DNA of 64,000 nucleotides from an uncultured Pseudomonadales bacterium (GCA_951813515.1 OX638346.1:1853617-1917616), one strand, 5' to 3'. Positions 9,684-19,249 are shown, numbered from the stretch's first letter. Notes: generated by a model not told the origin, from the letters alone. A program made the numbers and translations.

Positions 9684-10114
9684 GCCGGGACCAGCATGTC
9701 GCGGGCCCGCCGGACAAAGGCATCCAGCGTTTCGTCGGCCACCCGGCCCAGTACGTGCGCGGTGCCGAACACGGTGAAGAAACTGCGTTTCGGTTCGAAT
9801 TCCAATGCCAGCCTGACGCGGCATCCGGTGCCGAGCGTGGTGAATGTCCACATGCCGGAAAGGTGCCTGAACGGCCCATGTGCCAGCGTCATCGAAATAC
9901 TGTGGTTGGGAACCAGGCTGTTGCGCGTGACTAGCGTTTCCTTGAGGCCGCGTCCGGCCAGCGTCAGCTCCGCGACCACGAGGTGGTCACCGGATTCCAG
10001 TATCTCGGCGGCCTTGCACCACTTCAGGTACTGCGGATAGCTCTCGATGTCGTTGACAAGTGCATAGACCTCGGAGGTCGGATACGGCAGCAGCGCGCTG
10101 CGCTCGATATGCAC
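9680..10114 (-). CDS. ratA: RatA-like START/SRPBCC protein (ubiquinone-binding CoQ10 family)
   Basis: The 144 residues match the RatA/CoQ10-type START domain: RSALLPYPTSEVYALVNDIE near the N terminus, SYPQYLKWC, and LEFEPKRSFF near the C terminus. E. coli RatA is described as an inhibitor of 70S ribosome association, while relatives bind ubiquinone; which applies here cannot be told. It is followed by rnfH with a four-base overlap. Upstream, between this gene and the transporter stop, sits one copy of a 62-bp dispersed repeat. Confidence 0.92.
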   Translation of the reverse strand: MHIERSALLPYPTSEVYALVNDIESYPQYLKWCKAAEILESGDHLVVAELTLAGRGLKETLVTRNSLVPNHSISMTLAHGPFRHLSGMWTFTTLGTGCRVRLALEFEPKRSFFTVFGTAHVLGRVADETLDAFVRRARDMLVPA

Positions 10115-10154
10115 TCCGTCGACCTTTCTACTAACGCGGCAACTTCGACAGACT

Positions 10155-10216
10155 CATGGGCGACGAGCGGGGTCGGGCCACAGGAGAAGCCGAAGGCGGC
10201 GGCTGTGGGGCACTGC
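10155..10216. repeat. 62-bp dispersed repeat, copy A (transporter-ratA spacer)
   Basis: The segment begins CATGGGCGACGAGCGGGG and ends GGCTGTGGGGCACTGC. It matches 36124-36185 inside mutM at 59 of 62 positions in the same orientation. It contains paired blocks CCACAG/CTGTGG and GCCG/CGGC that could fold as an extended hairpin, like REP-type elements. Its last base is the first base of the transporter stop codon on the minus strand, so the repeat abuts that gene directly. Confidence 0.85.
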
Positions 10217-11592
10217 TAGCCGAAGAAGAAGTGATAGAGCGTATACCCAAACACCGCGAGCACTCCGAGGGGCGCGACGACCCTGATCAGCACCTCCCAA
10301 AGGACTTCGACCGGCCTGCCTCCGGGCAGCTTGAGCTGGGCCTGCACGATCTTCTTCGGCAGCACCCAGGCGGTGAAGACCGCGATCAGGAGGCCACCCA
10401 GAGGCAGCATGACCTTCTGGGTCACGAAGTCGAAGAAGTCGAAGAAAGTCATCTCGCCGACAATATGGAGATCGGCCCAGGCGTTGAAGGAAAAGACCGT
10501 GCCGAGCCCAAGTATCCAGCACACGATGCCCAGCAGGAAGGCGACGTGCCAGCGCTTGGCGTTGAACCGCTCGACGGCGAATGCCATCGCGGGTTCGACG
10601 ATGGAGATCGCCGAAGTGACGGCCGCGAACGTGACGAGGACGAAGAACAGTGTGCCGAACAGTACGCCCAGCGCCATGTTGCCGAAGGCGATCGGAACGG
10701 TCACGAAAAGCAGACCCGGTCCCTCGCCGGGCTCGAGGCCGTTCGCGAAGACAATGGCGAAGATCGCGAGGCCGGCGGCGATGGCGACCACCGTGTCGAG
10801 CACGCCGATCATCAGGACCGCCGAAGGGATGGAGGTGTTGCTCGGCATGTACGAGCCGTACGCCATGATGGCGCCCATGCCCACGCTCAGGGTGAAGAAC
10901 GCGTGGCCGAGCGCTTCCAGCACACCCTCGGCGGTCAGTTGCTCCCAGTTCCAGCTAAACATGAAACTGAACCCCTCCGCGAAGCCGCCCGAGGTGGCGC
11001 CGTACAGCAGAAGTACGCCGAGCAGCACGAACAGGAGCGGCATGAACCAGCGGATGGCGCGCTCCAGGCCGGAGACAACGCCCGCGCCGACGATGAAGAT
11101 GGTGATCGCCATGAACAGCGTGTGGAAACCGACCAGTAGCCCCGGGTTCGCGAGAAATGCGTCGAACGCTGCGCCGGCGGCCGCGCCGTCGGCTCCCACG
11201 AATGTCCCGCCGGCCATCAGGTAAACGTAGTAGAGGGCCCAGCCCGCCACCACGGAGTAGTACGACAGGATGAGAAATCCGCCCAGGGCGCCCATCCAGC
11301 CGATCAGCGACCAGCCCTGGCTGGCTTTACTTCGCCGCGCCAGCGACCGCATCGTGTTGATCGGACTCTGGCGGCCCTGACGTCCCAGCAAGACCTCCGC
11401 CATCATGACGGGGATGCCCACCGCGGCGATGCAGACAAGGTATACGACGACGAACGCGCCGCCACCGTTCTCGCCGGTGATGTACGGGAACCGCCAGATG
11501 TTGCCCAGCCCGACGGCCGAACCGACGGCCGCCAGAACGAACAACGTACGGCTCGACCACATGCCATGTCTGGAAACGTCGGACTCTGCCAC
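10216..11592 (-). CDS. sodium-dependent transporter, NSS/SNF family
   Basis: A multi-spanning Na+-coupled symporter of the neurotransmitter:sodium symporter family, usually for amino acids or similar small solutes; substrate unknown. The N-terminal signature [20 protein letters not shown] contains the unwound TM1 substrate/Na+ site, and about eleven to twelve hydrophobic segments follow. I chose GTG 11592, with a G-rich Shine-Dalgarno-like stretch, giving 458 residues ([15 protein letters not shown]). An ATG at 11652 would overlap smpB, and ATG 11562 is also possible. The stop codon borders the dispersed repeat. Confidence 0.92.
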   Translation of the reverse strand: MAESDVSRHGMWSSRTLFVLAAVGSAVGLGNIWRFPYITGENGGGAFVVVYLVCIAAVGIPVMMAEVLLGRQGRQSPINTMRSLARRSKASQGWSLIGWMGALGGFLILSYYSVVAGWALYYVYLMAGGTFVGADGAAAGAAFDAFLANPGLLVGFHTLFMAITIFIVGAGVVSGLERAIRWFMPLLFVLLGVLLLYGATSGGFAEGFSFMFSWNWEQLTAEGVLEALGHAFFTLSVGMGAIMAYGSYMPSNTSIPSAVLMIGVLDTVVAIAAGLAIFAIVFANGLEPGEGPGLLFVTVPIAFGNMALGVLFGTLFFVLVTFAAVTSAISIVEPAMAFAVERFNAKRWHVAFLLGIVCWILGLGTVFSFNAWADLHIVGEMTFFDFFDFVTQKVMLPLGGLLIAVFTAWVLPKKIVQAQLKLPGGRPVEVLWEVLIRVVAPLGVLAVFGYTLYHFFFG

Positions 11593-11632
11593 TGCACCCC
11601 ACCCCCGGACAGTTGGCCACGCATTATGCGCT

Positions 11633-12118
11633 ATGATCGCGGGCGTGGCCAAAAGCGGAACAGCAACGCGCGGCGTGATCGCGTCGAACCGACGCGCACG
11701 CTTCGACTATCACCTTGACGAGACGTTCGAAGCCGGCCTGGTTCTCGCCGGATGGGAGGTGAAGAGCCTGCGCGCCGGCAAAGCTCAGCTCGCGGACGCA
11801 TACGTTTTTGTCCGCGATGGCGAGGGGTGGCTGGCCGGCGCACACATCACGCCGCTTCCCAGCGCCTCCACGCATGTGCAGGCAGACCCCACGCGGCATC
11901 GCAAGCTGTTGCTTCACGGCCGGGAGATATCGCGCATCTCGGTGGCCGTTGCGCAAAAGGGTTTCACCTGCATCGCAACGTCCCTGTATTGGAAGGACCA
12001 GCGCGTCAAGTGCCGGATCGCTCTCGCCAAGGGCAAGCGGCAACACGACAAGCGCGCAACCGTCAGGGAGCGGGATTGGAAACGACAGCAGGAGCGCCTT
12101 TTCAAACGCTCTGCCTGA
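11633..12118 (+). CDS. smpB: SsrA-binding protein SmpB
   Basis: SmpB binds tmRNA and brings it to stalled ribosomes for trans-translation. The 161 residues include [17 protein letters not shown], the core motif [20 protein letters not shown], and a basic C-terminal tail ([18 protein letters not shown]). Start ATG 11633; a GTG at 11645 ([10 protein letters not shown]) is also possible. It is divergent from the NSS transporter across about 40 bases. No ssrA gene is visible in the window. Confidence 0.97.
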   Translation: MIAGVAKSGTATRGVIASNRRARFDYHLDETFEAGLVLAGWEVKSLRAGKAQLADAYVFVRDGEGWLAGAHITPLPSASTHVQADPTRHRKLLLHGREISRISVAVAQKGFTCIATSLYWKDQRVKCRIALAKGKRQHDKRATVRERDWKRQQERLFKRSA

Positions 12119-12195
12119 GAGCCTTCGTCGCACGCCGGGACGCGAGTGCCGGATGTCTTGGCGACGCCGCCCGCGCCGGGCGCCGTGCGGCCGGG

Positions 12196-12510
12196 TCAAC
12201 CCGAAAGCAAGTCGGTCAACGCATTGCGTTGCCGCTGCGACAGGCGCCGGAACAGCCTGATCAGGTTGTCTTCCTGGTCCGAAAGGTCGCGCCTGAAAGT
12301 CATCTCAATGTGGCGAAAGAACGGTGGTTCGATTTCCGTTTCTGCTTCGCCTGGCAGTCCACTCAGAGAACGTTCCAGCCGGGCCACGATTTCGGAGTTC
12401 ATGCTCCGCCGATACCGATGTGCTGTTTCGGCAATGCGAGCGTGGAGGTTGATGGGAAGCCTTACCACGAACTTGAATGTTCGGTCGCCGGGACCTTGTC
12501 GTCGCGCCAT
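12196..12510 (-). CDS. Arc-like ribbon-helix-helix DNA-binding protein
   Basis: A 104-residue regulator. Residues about 11-48 fit an Arc/MetJ ribbon-helix-helix: the beta strand KFVVRLP, then helices over LHARIAETAHRYRRSMNSEIVARLERSL. The C-terminal half is helical with no recognised domain. It faces the ABC transporter operon. The short divergent region contains two copies of TAGACTTATAG-NN-TGTC spaced 32 bp, a natural operator pair for this protein, so autoregulation and control of the exporter operon are inferred. Confidence 0.85.
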   Translation of the reverse strand: MARRQGPGDRTFKFVVRLPINLHARIAETAHRYRRSMNSEIVARLERSLSGLPGEAETEIEPPFFRHIEMTFRRDLSDQEDNLIRLFRRLSQRQRNALTDLLSG

Positions 12511-12526
12511 CGCATGCCCCAAAAGA

Positions 12527-12575
12527 TAGACTTATAGTATGTCAAAAAAATCGATAGGTAGACTTATAGCTTGTC
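12527..12575. promoter_or_regulatory. two direct-repeat operator sites between the RHH regulator and the ABC operon
   Basis: TAGACTTATAGTATGTC at 12527-12543 and TAGACTTATAGCTTGTC at 12559-12575 agree at 15 of 17 positions. They are phased 32 bp apart, about three helical turns. Each has outer GAC/GTC half-sites. The sequence is markedly A+T-rich against a GC-rich background. The position between divergent genes suits binding by two RHH dimers. Confidence 0.65.
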
Positions 12576-12609
12576 CGACGCGTTATCGGCGGAGATGAGG
12601 CAGACGGAA

Positions 12610-13293
12610 ATGCGTCGAACTACCGCTGTCCTGGCTGTCGAAGGGGTGGGCGTATGCCTGCGCGATGGCGAAGCGAATCGTTGGATTCTTCACGATATCG
12701 GCTTCGCGGCTCGGCCCGGCGAAGTCGTCGCCGTGTGCGGCCCGAGCGGCAGCGGCAAGTCGACGTTGCTGAACCTGGTCGGTGGATTCGGGATCCCGGA
12801 GGAAGGTTCGATCCGCCTCGACTTCAAGACGGGCGGGGAACGAGAGGCGTTGCGCGTTCACGAACTGACCGAGGCGGAGCGCGTCCGCTATCGGCGCCAG
12901 CACGTGGGATTCATCTTTCAGTTCTTCAACCTCCTGCCAACCTTGACCGTGGAGGAAAACGTGCTCCTCCCGAGGCGGCTCAACAAGCTGGGGGGCGGGT
13001 CGGAGCAAGCGCTCGAACGCCTTGCGCCGCTCGGTGTGGGTGACCTGCGTGAACGGTTCCCCGACTCGCTTTCCGGCGGAGAACAGCAACGGGTCGCCAT
13101 CGCCCGGGCGCTCTCGCACGCGCCACCGCTGGTGCTGGCGGATGAGCCCACGGGCAACCTCGATGCGGCGAACGCGGATCGGGTCGTCGAGTGTCTCTGG
13201 GACCAGGTGCGCCATGCCCGGGCCGTGCTCGTGATCGCGACGCACAACGAGCGCATCGCGGAGCGCGCCGACCGCGTAGTGGCTCTGCGGTAG
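12610..13293 (+). CDS. ABC transporter ATP-binding protein (MacB/LolD type)
   Basis: ATPase subunit for the FtsX-type permease that follows. Visible motifs are Walker A GPSGSGKST, the Q-loop FIFQFFNLLPTLTVEENV, signature LSGGEQQRVAIARAL, Walker B LVLADEPTGNLD and the H-loop histidine in ATHNERIA. I chose ATG 12610 (MRRTTAVLAV) because GAGG lies nine bases upstream. ATG 12595 and TTG 12571 are in frame, but 12571 would place the coding region over the second operator. The permease follows after seven bases. Confidence 0.9.
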   Translation: MRRTTAVLAVEGVGVCLRDGEANRWILHDIGFAARPGEVVAVCGPSGSGKSTLLNLVGGFGIPEEGSIRLDFKTGGEREALRVHELTEAERVRYRRQHVGFIFQFFNLLPTLTVEENVLLPRRLNKLGGGSEQALERLAPLGVGDLRERFPDSLSGGEQQRVAIARALSHAPPLVLADEPTGNLDAANADRVVECLWDQVRHARAVLVIATHNERIAERADRVVALR

Positions 13294-13300
13294 GCCACGC

Positions 13301-15661
13301 TTGCTAACGCTGATCCTCGGCCAACTGCGCTACCTCGCGCGCACGCCAGGCGCGACTGCGGCGTCGGTCGTGGCGACCGCCTTGGGGACGATGTCCGTCG
13401 TGGCGGTCCACCTGCTGAGCGAGGACATCAAGGCCGGGCTCGATAGTGCGGGAGCGTTGCCAATCGCGGGCTACACCCATGTCGTGCGCGGGGCGGACAT
13501 CAGGTGGGATACCTACTTCGACGCGCGGGACCGATGGCGTGAAGACCAGGGGCCGAAAGTGGAGGCGATGACGCCGCTTGTCGAGGGACAGGCACTGGTG
13601 AATGGGCGTTCGTCGCGGGTGCTTGGCTTCGACATGCTTGTCGCTGGACGTTTCATTGCGCCGGGAGCGTTCATCGAAGACCCGTCGACAGGCGATTCCA
13701 CCCGGATGCTGCTCGATGACGGCGTCGTTGCGGGCGGTTCGCTCGAGCTCGCTGCGGGCGAGACCGTGCGTGCTGGAGAAATCGCGGTGGATGTCGTCGC
13801 CGTGTCGGCGGATGCCGGAAATGTCGTGTTCGCCGACATACCGACTGCGCTTCGAATCCTTGGGAGAACCGGTCCTGGCGCCATCCTGGTCCGCGACCGT
13901 GGGGGCGAACCCGCCATCGAACGCTGGTTTCCCGGAAGCAGCGCGGCATTCGACATCGGGACAGCCATTGAACTCGGGCAAGGGCTGACGGCGCAGGCCC
14001 TCGACGAAGCGGAGCCGACGCGCCGCTTCGCGCTTGCCATCCTGTTCAACCTGGGGGCGCTCGGCGCCCTTTCGCTGTTCGTTGCCGCCTTCCTGATCTA
14101 CCAGGCAAGCTACTCCAACATCGCGCGGCGACGGCGAGAGCGTGAGCGTCTGGCCGCCATCGGCGTCGGCCCGGGAATGCTCGGGCTGCTGTTTATTGCG
14201 GAAGGTGCCCTCATCGGGTTCGTTGGCGCCGCAGCGGGAACGCTCCTTGGTGCCCTGCTGGCAGGGTATCTCGCGTCGATGGACTCCTTCACCATGAATA
14301 ATATTGCCGTCGCCAAGGGCGTCCTCGGCGGTGTCGGTGCAGGCGTTGCCGGTGCCTTTCTGGCTACCCGGCGGGCAACCGTGGTGCGACCGTCAGTGGG
14401 TCCACGTTGGGTCGTCGCTGCCCTTGCGGTGGCACTTCTTGCCGCCGCGGCGATGTCGGACACGCTCGCAGCGGCGTTCGCGCTCATCGTGGCGTCGTGC
14501 ATGCTCCAGTTCTCGCTGTTGATGCCCGGTGTCGCCGCCGTTTTGCGGCGCGCGTTCACGGCCCGGATGGGACGGCTCAACCTCCTGGCAAGGGCGAATG
14601 TGAGACGGTTCGCGCTGCTATTGGGGGAGGTGGATATCGCTGCGAGCGCCCTGTCCATCGCCATCGCCGCCGCCATCGGCATGGGTGTCCAGGTCGAGAA
14701 CTTCCGCGCGGATTTCTACAGCATGCTCGACCAGCGGCTCTGGCGCGCCCTTTACATCGAGAGCGAACGACCGGTCGACGTGGATTGGCTCGAGAGTCTG
14801 CCCGGGGTGACGGACGTGCGTTCCTACGGCAGGGCCGAGGCGTTGCTGAACGGGCGTCCCGTCGCGGTCACCCTTGGAACCGGCGATGTGCTGGAGAGCC
14901 GCCGCTACGGTTACGGCGCGGCACTGGAAGGAGACGTGCTGCTGAGTGAGGCTGGCGCGCTCGAATACGGCCTCGAGGTTGGTGACGGGATTGAAGTCGA
15001 GGGCGCGCGTGGCCTGCGGCGAGCAACGGTTGCACACGTATTCAGCGACTATGGCGCGCCGTCGCCGCGTATCTTCGGAACGTTCACGGACCTCGCGCCG
15101 ATTCTGGATGGAGTCGCTCTTGAACGAACATCCGTATTGACGGCCGGGGAGGACACATCGGCGCTGCAACGCGCGATCGGAATACGCTATCCCGATGCGC
15201 ACGTGCGCGACCAGTCAGAACTGCGCGCGCTGGCCGAGAAGGCGTTCGACAGAACATTCGAAGTGGCCGAAAGCCTTAACCTGATCGCGCTCATCGTTGC
15301 GATCGCGGGACTCTACAACGCGCTGTCGGCCCTCGTGCTGCGGGCGCGCGATGACCATCGGCTGCTCTACGCCGCAGGCGTATCACGGGGGTCCATCGCC
15401 GCCCTCGCCATGCAGCAGAACCTGTTGATCGGCGCCGTTGCGGCAGCGGCCGCAGTGCCCCTCGGCCTCGTGATCGCCTACGTGCTGTGCGCCGAGGTCA
15501 ATCCGCGAGCGTTCGGCTGGTCGATCTCCTTCGGTATCGACGTTGCGGCGGTTCTCACGCCGACACTGCTTGGCATCGTCGCCGCGTTGCTGGCGGGACT
15601 GGTTCCGGCCTGGCGCGGCATCAAGGCGCTCGGAGGCCCCCCGGAACATGCGCTCCTTTAG
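13301..15661 (+). CDS. ABC transporter permease, FtsX-like (MacB/LolC type)
   Basis: A 786-residue inner-membrane permease with the duplicated FtsX layout: an N-terminal membrane helix (SVVATALGTMSVVAVHLL), a periplasmic domain, a block of helices (about 240-420), a second periplasmic domain, and three C-terminal helices (about 660-780). It uses a TTG start just after the ATPase stop. Such pairs usually move lipids or lipoproteins or work with a secreted partner rather than import solutes. The next gene overlaps its 3' end by 14 bases, implying tight coupling. Confidence 0.9.
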   Translation: MLTLILGQLRYLARTPGATAASVVATALGTMSVVAVHLLSEDIKAGLDSAGALPIAGYTHVVRGADIRWDTYFDARDRWREDQGPKVEAMTPLVEGQALVNGRSSRVLGFDMLVAGRFIAPGAFIEDPSTGDSTRMLLDDGVVAGGSLELAAGETVRAGEIAVDVVAVSADAGNVVFADIPTALRILGRTGPGAILVRDRGGEPAIERWFPGSSAAFDIGTAIELGQGLTAQALDEAEPTRRFALAILFNLGALGALSLFVAAFLIYQASYSNIARRRRERERLAAIGVGPGMLGLLFIAEGALIGFVGAAAGTLLGALLAGYLASMDSFTMNNIAVAKGVLGGVGAGVAGAFLATRRATVVRPSVGPRWVVAALAVALLAAAAMSDTLAAAFALIVASCMLQFSLLMPGVAAVLRRAFTARMGRLNLLARANVRRFALLLGEVDIAASALSIAIAAAIGMGVQVENFRADFYSMLDQRLWRALYIESERPVDVDWLESLPGVTDVRSYGRAEALLNGRPVAVTLGTGDVLESRRYGYGAALEGDVLLSEAGALEYGLEVGDGIEVEGARGLRRATVAHVFSDYGAPSPRIFGTFTDLAPILDGVALERTSVLTAGEDTSALQRAIGIRYPDAHVRDQSELRALAEKAFDRTFEVAESLNLIALIVAIAGLYNALSALVLRARDDHRLLYAAGVSRGSIAALAMQQNLLIGAVAAAAAVPLGLVIAYVLCAEVNPRAFGWSISFGIDVAAVLTPTLLGIVAALLAGLVPAWRGIKALGGPPEHALL

Positions 15662-16796
15662 TCCAGGCCGCTGTCGCTCGCGGGGCGCGGCGACCTTGCT
15701 GGCCGGTGCGCTGGCATCGCCGTTTGCCCTGTCCGGTTGCAACGATGCCGACGGCTCGGCCCGCTCGGGAGCGCTAAGGGTCGCAACGCTGCTCGGCGAA
15801 CCCTCAGCAGCCGAATTTCTTGTTGCGGACAGGGTGCAACCTTTCGAATTTCCGCGCGACCACGGTGCCCATCCGCGTTTTCGCCAGGAGTGGTGGTATC
15901 TCACCGCTGTCCTCGAAGACGCGGCAGGCGCTGAATACGGTGCCCAGTTCACGCTCTTTCGACGCGCGGTGTCCGCCGACGCGGGGGAAGGTCCGTGGCG
16001 CTCGGCGCAGGTGTACCTCGGCCATTTCGCGCTGACAGACGTCGAACGTGAACAGCATGTCGAAGCGGAGCGTTTCGCCCGCGGCCATCCGCGTCTCGCC
16101 GGGGTCCGCGCCACCCCCTTCGCCGCATGGATCGATGGCTGGCGGCTCGCATCGACGGGTACTACGACCTGGCCCATGCGTCTGCAAGCGCCGGCTGACA
16201 CGTTCGGCGCCGACCTGGTCTTGAACGAGGCCCGACCGCCGGTGCCGCAGGGTGATCGCGGACTGTCCGCTAAAGGTCCCGGTGCCGGATCCTATTACTA
16301 CTCGGTGCCGCGCATCGCCGTCGCAGGAACGATTCGCATCGGTGATCGGGAAGTCGAAGTCTCGGGTCTCGCCTGGTTTGATCGGGAGTGGAGTACCAGC
16401 GGCCTCGATGCCGAGCAGATCGGCTGGGACTGGTTTGCGCTGCAGCTCGATGATGGGCGCAGTCTCATGCTGTTTCAGGTCCGGCGCCGCGACGGGGCGC
16501 GCGGCGGCTACGATCAGGGCATCCTGGTGTCGCCCGACGGCACCGTGCGCACGCTGGAAGGCGCCGATTTCGCGCTTTCTCCGGAACGTGTCTGGCGCGA
16601 CCGTACCGGCGCGCAATGGCCTGTCCGCTGGCGACTCACCGTCGGGGAAGAGGTGTTCGTCGTCGACGCCGCGATCAAGGACCAAGTCATGGACACATCC
16701 ATTCGTTACTGGGAGGGTGTGGTCCGGGTTTCCGACCCCGCGGCCCGGCGCCTGGGAAGGGGCTACATGGAATTGACGGGATACACCGATGACTGA
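15648..16796 (+). CDS. AttH/CrtC-family lipocalin-like lipoprotein
   Basis: A 382-residue predicted lipoprotein with a basic N terminus and lipobox ALSGC (Cys31). The body fits the AttH/hydroxyneurosporene-synthase (CrtC) two-lipocalin family: FPRDHGAHPRFRQEWWYLTA, then YYYSVPRIAVAGTI, SGLAWFDREWS and WDWFALQL. In Agrobacterium, attEFGH likewise links an ABC exporter to AttH. Start ATG 15648 lies inside the permease 3' end. The substrate is unknown; a role with the ABC exporter in handling a lipophilic molecule at the envelope is inferred. Confidence 0.85.
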   Translation: MRSFSPGRCRSRGAATLLAGALASPFALSGCNDADGSARSGALRVATLLGEPSAAEFLVADRVQPFEFPRDHGAHPRFRQEWWYLTAVLEDAAGAEYGAQFTLFRRAVSADAGEGPWRSAQVYLGHFALTDVEREQHVEAERFARGHPRLAGVRATPFAAWIDGWRLASTGTTTWPMRLQAPADTFGADLVLNEARPPVPQGDRGLSAKGPGAGSYYYSVPRIAVAGTIRIGDREVEVSGLAWFDREWSTSGLDAEQIGWDWFALQLDDGRSLMLFQVRRRDGARGGYDQGILVSPDGTVRTLEGADFALSPERVWRDRTGAQWPVRWRLTVGEEVFVVDAAIKDQVMDTSIRYWEGVVRVSDPAARRLGRGYMELTGYTDD

Positions 16797-17340
16797 CGAC
16801 AACGCACTGATATGGAAACGCGTGTCCTCCGAGCAGGGCCCGGACCTCGGTCTCCTGCGGGTGCGCTACGACTGGATGCGCCACCCAAGCGGCGAACGAA
16901 CCCTGAAGCGGCTCGTGCTGGAGTCTGTCGACTGGGTGAACTGCGTTGCGCTGACGGCGTCCGGACACTCGGTCATGGTCGAACAATTCCGTTTTGGCGT
17001 TGGCGCATGCACGCTGGAAACACCCGGCGGCATGGTGGACGCCGGCGAGACGCCTCTCGAAGCCGCTCAGCGCGAGCTGCTGGAGGAAACGGGATACGGC
17101 GGGGGCGACTGGCGGTCGCTGGGAGCGGTGGAACCCAATCCCGCCATTCACGGCCACCTTTGCCACCACTTTCTCGCCACCGGCGTGGAGCGCGTGGCAA
17201 TGCCCGACCCCGGCGCGGGCGAGGCCATTGCCGTGCAATTGGCCACGCTTGAAGAGATAAGACAGGCCATGGCCGAGGGGCGTCTGCGCCACGTGTTGGC
17301 GCTGTCAGCGCTGAGCCGTGTATTTGACTTGTTTAACTGA
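16789..17340 (+). CDS. Nudix hydrolase, ADP-ribose pyrophosphatase-like
   Basis: A 183-residue protein with a perfect Nudix box GGMVDAGETPLEAAQ-RELLEETGY (GX5EX7REUXEEXGU) at about residues 83-105, preceded by EQFRFGVGACTLETP as in ADP-ribose/sugar-nucleotide hydrolases. It overlaps the AttH gene by eight bases and is thus the fourth gene of the exporter operon. Why a nucleotide hydrolase is coupled to it is not evident. The substrate cannot be read from sequence. Confidence 0.88.
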   Translation: MTDDNALIWKRVSSEQGPDLGLLRVRYDWMRHPSGERTLKRLVLESVDWVNCVALTASGHSVMVEQFRFGVGACTLETPGGMVDAGETPLEAAQRELLEETGYGGGDWRSLGAVEPNPAIHGHLCHHFLATGVERVAMPDPGAGEAIAVQLATLEEIRQAMAEGRLRHVLALSALSRVFDLFN

Positions 17341-17414
17341 CGGACCGCCCACCGAAACTGGAAAAGTAGGTCGCTGACCGGTATTTTGCGCATTCGTATT
17401 GCGTCCGGTTAGTC

Positions 17415-19229
17415 ATGAGCGAAAACGCTTCCGACCGAACACGCGACTTCTTCGGCTCGGGCAAGCCGTTGCGGAACGCGAAGAAGCTCCGCGGGGACAG
17501 CCATGGTGGGATGCTGAACCAGGTCATGCTCGACCACTCCCCCGACCTGGTGTTTCTCTTGGGCGCCGACGGACGATTCCTTTTCATCAACGACGCCGTG
17601 GAGCGCCTGCTCGGCTATGCCGGGGACGGGCTGCTCGGCCATCACTACTCGCGCATCGTGCTCGAAGACGACCTCGAGTTGGCGCGCAACCTGTTCACGG
17701 ATCGGTTGGGCGGCGTCCAGCAAGCCGAGCTCCGGCTGCGCCTGCATCCGAGCAGGGCCGGTCCGCGTGCCGCGCAGTCGACCACGGTCTGGACCGAGAT
17801 CAAGGTGTCGCATCTCGACAGCACCGAGAACGGACTCGCGGCAATCTTCGCGACCGCGCGCGATGTCTCGGAGCGCCGGGAAGCGGAGGAATCGCTGGTT
17901 TTTCACGCGCACCACGACTGGCTGACGCACTTGCCGAACCGGGTGCTCCTGAACGACCGCCTCGACCTCGCGGTAGCGCAGGCACAGCGGGGCAATCGGC
18001 GCCTGGCCGTGATATTTCTGGATCTCGACCGATTCAAGCTGGTGAACGACCAGTACGGACACACGGTCGGCGATCGGCTCCTGCAGGCGGTGGCCAAGCG
18101 CCTGCAAAGTTGCCTGGGGCAGGGCGACACGATTTCCCGCTTCGGCGGCGACGAGTTCGCGCTGCTGTTGCCGGATATTTCCGCGAAGCGCGATGCGGTG
18201 GCGGTCGTGCGGAGAGTCGTGAGACGCATTCGCGACGGCTTCATTGTCGATGGCAACGAGTTGAAAGTGAGCGCGAGTATCGGTGTCGCCATGTACCCGG
18301 ACGCGGGAGTCACGGCGGAATCACTGGTGCAGAGCGCCGACATCGCCATGTACCGCGTCAAGAACCGGGGCGGAAACGGCTACCGTTTCTTCGCTGAAGC
18401 GATGAACCGGCGGCTCTCCAGGCGTTTCGCCATGGAACGCGAACTGCGTACCGCATTGGCCGAGGATGCCCTGTCCGTGTACTACCAGCCCCGGGTGCAT
18501 CTCGAAAGCGGCGCTATCGTGGGCGTCGAGGCGTTGGCGCGATGGGGGCCTGGACACTCGCCGGAGGGCATCGTCGAGGCGAACGAATTCCTGACTGTGG
18601 CCGAGGAAACCGGGCTCATTAGCCAGATAGACGCGTGGGTGCAACGCCACGCGTTTGACGACGTCTCCGGCTGGCGCGCGGAGGGCTTCAAGCCGTGCCT
18701 CTCGGTCAACGCTTCGCCGCAACAGATCGAGGGGGGCGACTTCGTTCAGCACATCGACGAACTGTTGCATGACTCGGGTTTGCCGGCCTACGCCCTGGCG
18801 CTCGAAATCACCGAGGAGACGCTGACGCGCGACATCGAGTCGGCGGTGCCGAAACTCGACTACCTGCGCCGGCGCGGTGTGCGCGTCGTCATCGACGATT
18901 TCGGCACGGGCTACTCGTCGCTGAGCCATCTGCGCCGCTTTCCCATCGACGCGTTGAAGCTCGACCACCGCTTCGTCAGCGGCATCGAGGCCGGGCACGC
19001 GAACATCGTCGAGGCTATCGCCGGCATCGCGCGCGGATTGCGCCTCGACCTCCTGGCGGAGGGTGTCGAGACCCGGGGAGAACTTGCGTACCTTCGCGAG
19101 CACGGCTGCCTTGAAGCGCAGGGGTTCCTGTTCAGCCGCCCGATCTCTGCCGACGAAATGGTCGCCGTCCTGCGCGCGGATCCCTATCGGTCCATGCCCG
19201 CAATCGGCGACGTGCCAACGGCGCCCTGA
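17415..19229 (+). CDS. PAS-GGDEF-EAL cyclic-di-GMP signalling protein
   Basis: A 604-residue soluble protein with a PAS domain (about 37-155), a GGDEF domain with intact GGDEF at 244-248, and an EAL domain with EAL at 372-374. The EAL catalytic set appears intact: NASPQQI, EITEET, the DDFGTGYSSL loop and AEGVET. No RxxD inhibitory site precedes GGDEF. It could both make and break c-di-GMP; the dominant activity is unknown. There are no membrane segments, so the PAS domain would sense a cytosolic cue. Confidence 0.93.
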   Translation: MSENASDRTRDFFGSGKPLRNAKKLRGDSHGGMLNQVMLDHSPDLVFLLGADGRFLFINDAVERLLGYAGDGLLGHHYSRIVLEDDLELARNLFTDRLGGVQQAELRLRLHPSRAGPRAAQSTTVWTEIKVSHLDSTENGLAAIFATARDVSERREAEESLVFHAHHDWLTHLPNRVLLNDRLDLAVAQAQRGNRRLAVIFLDLDRFKLVNDQYGHTVGDRLLQAVAKRLQSCLGQGDTISRFGGDEFALLLPDISAKRDAVAVVRRVVRRIRDGFIVDGNELKVSASIGVAMYPDAGVTAESLVQSADIAMYRVKNRGGNGYRFFAEAMNRRLSRRFAMERELRTALAEDALSVYYQPRVHLESGAIVGVEALARWGPGHSPEGIVEANEFLTVAEETGLISQIDAWVQRHAFDDVSGWRAEGFKPCLSVNASPQQIEGGDFVQHIDELLHDSGLPAYALALEITEETLTRDIESAVPKLDYLRRRGVRVVIDDFGTGYSSLSHLRRFPIDALKLDHRFVSGIEAGHANIVEAIAGIARGLRLDLLAEGVETRGELAYLREHGCLEAQGFLFSRPISADEMVAVLRADPYRSMPAIGDVPTAP

Positions 19230-19249
19230 CCCGAAGCCGTGCCCCCGAG

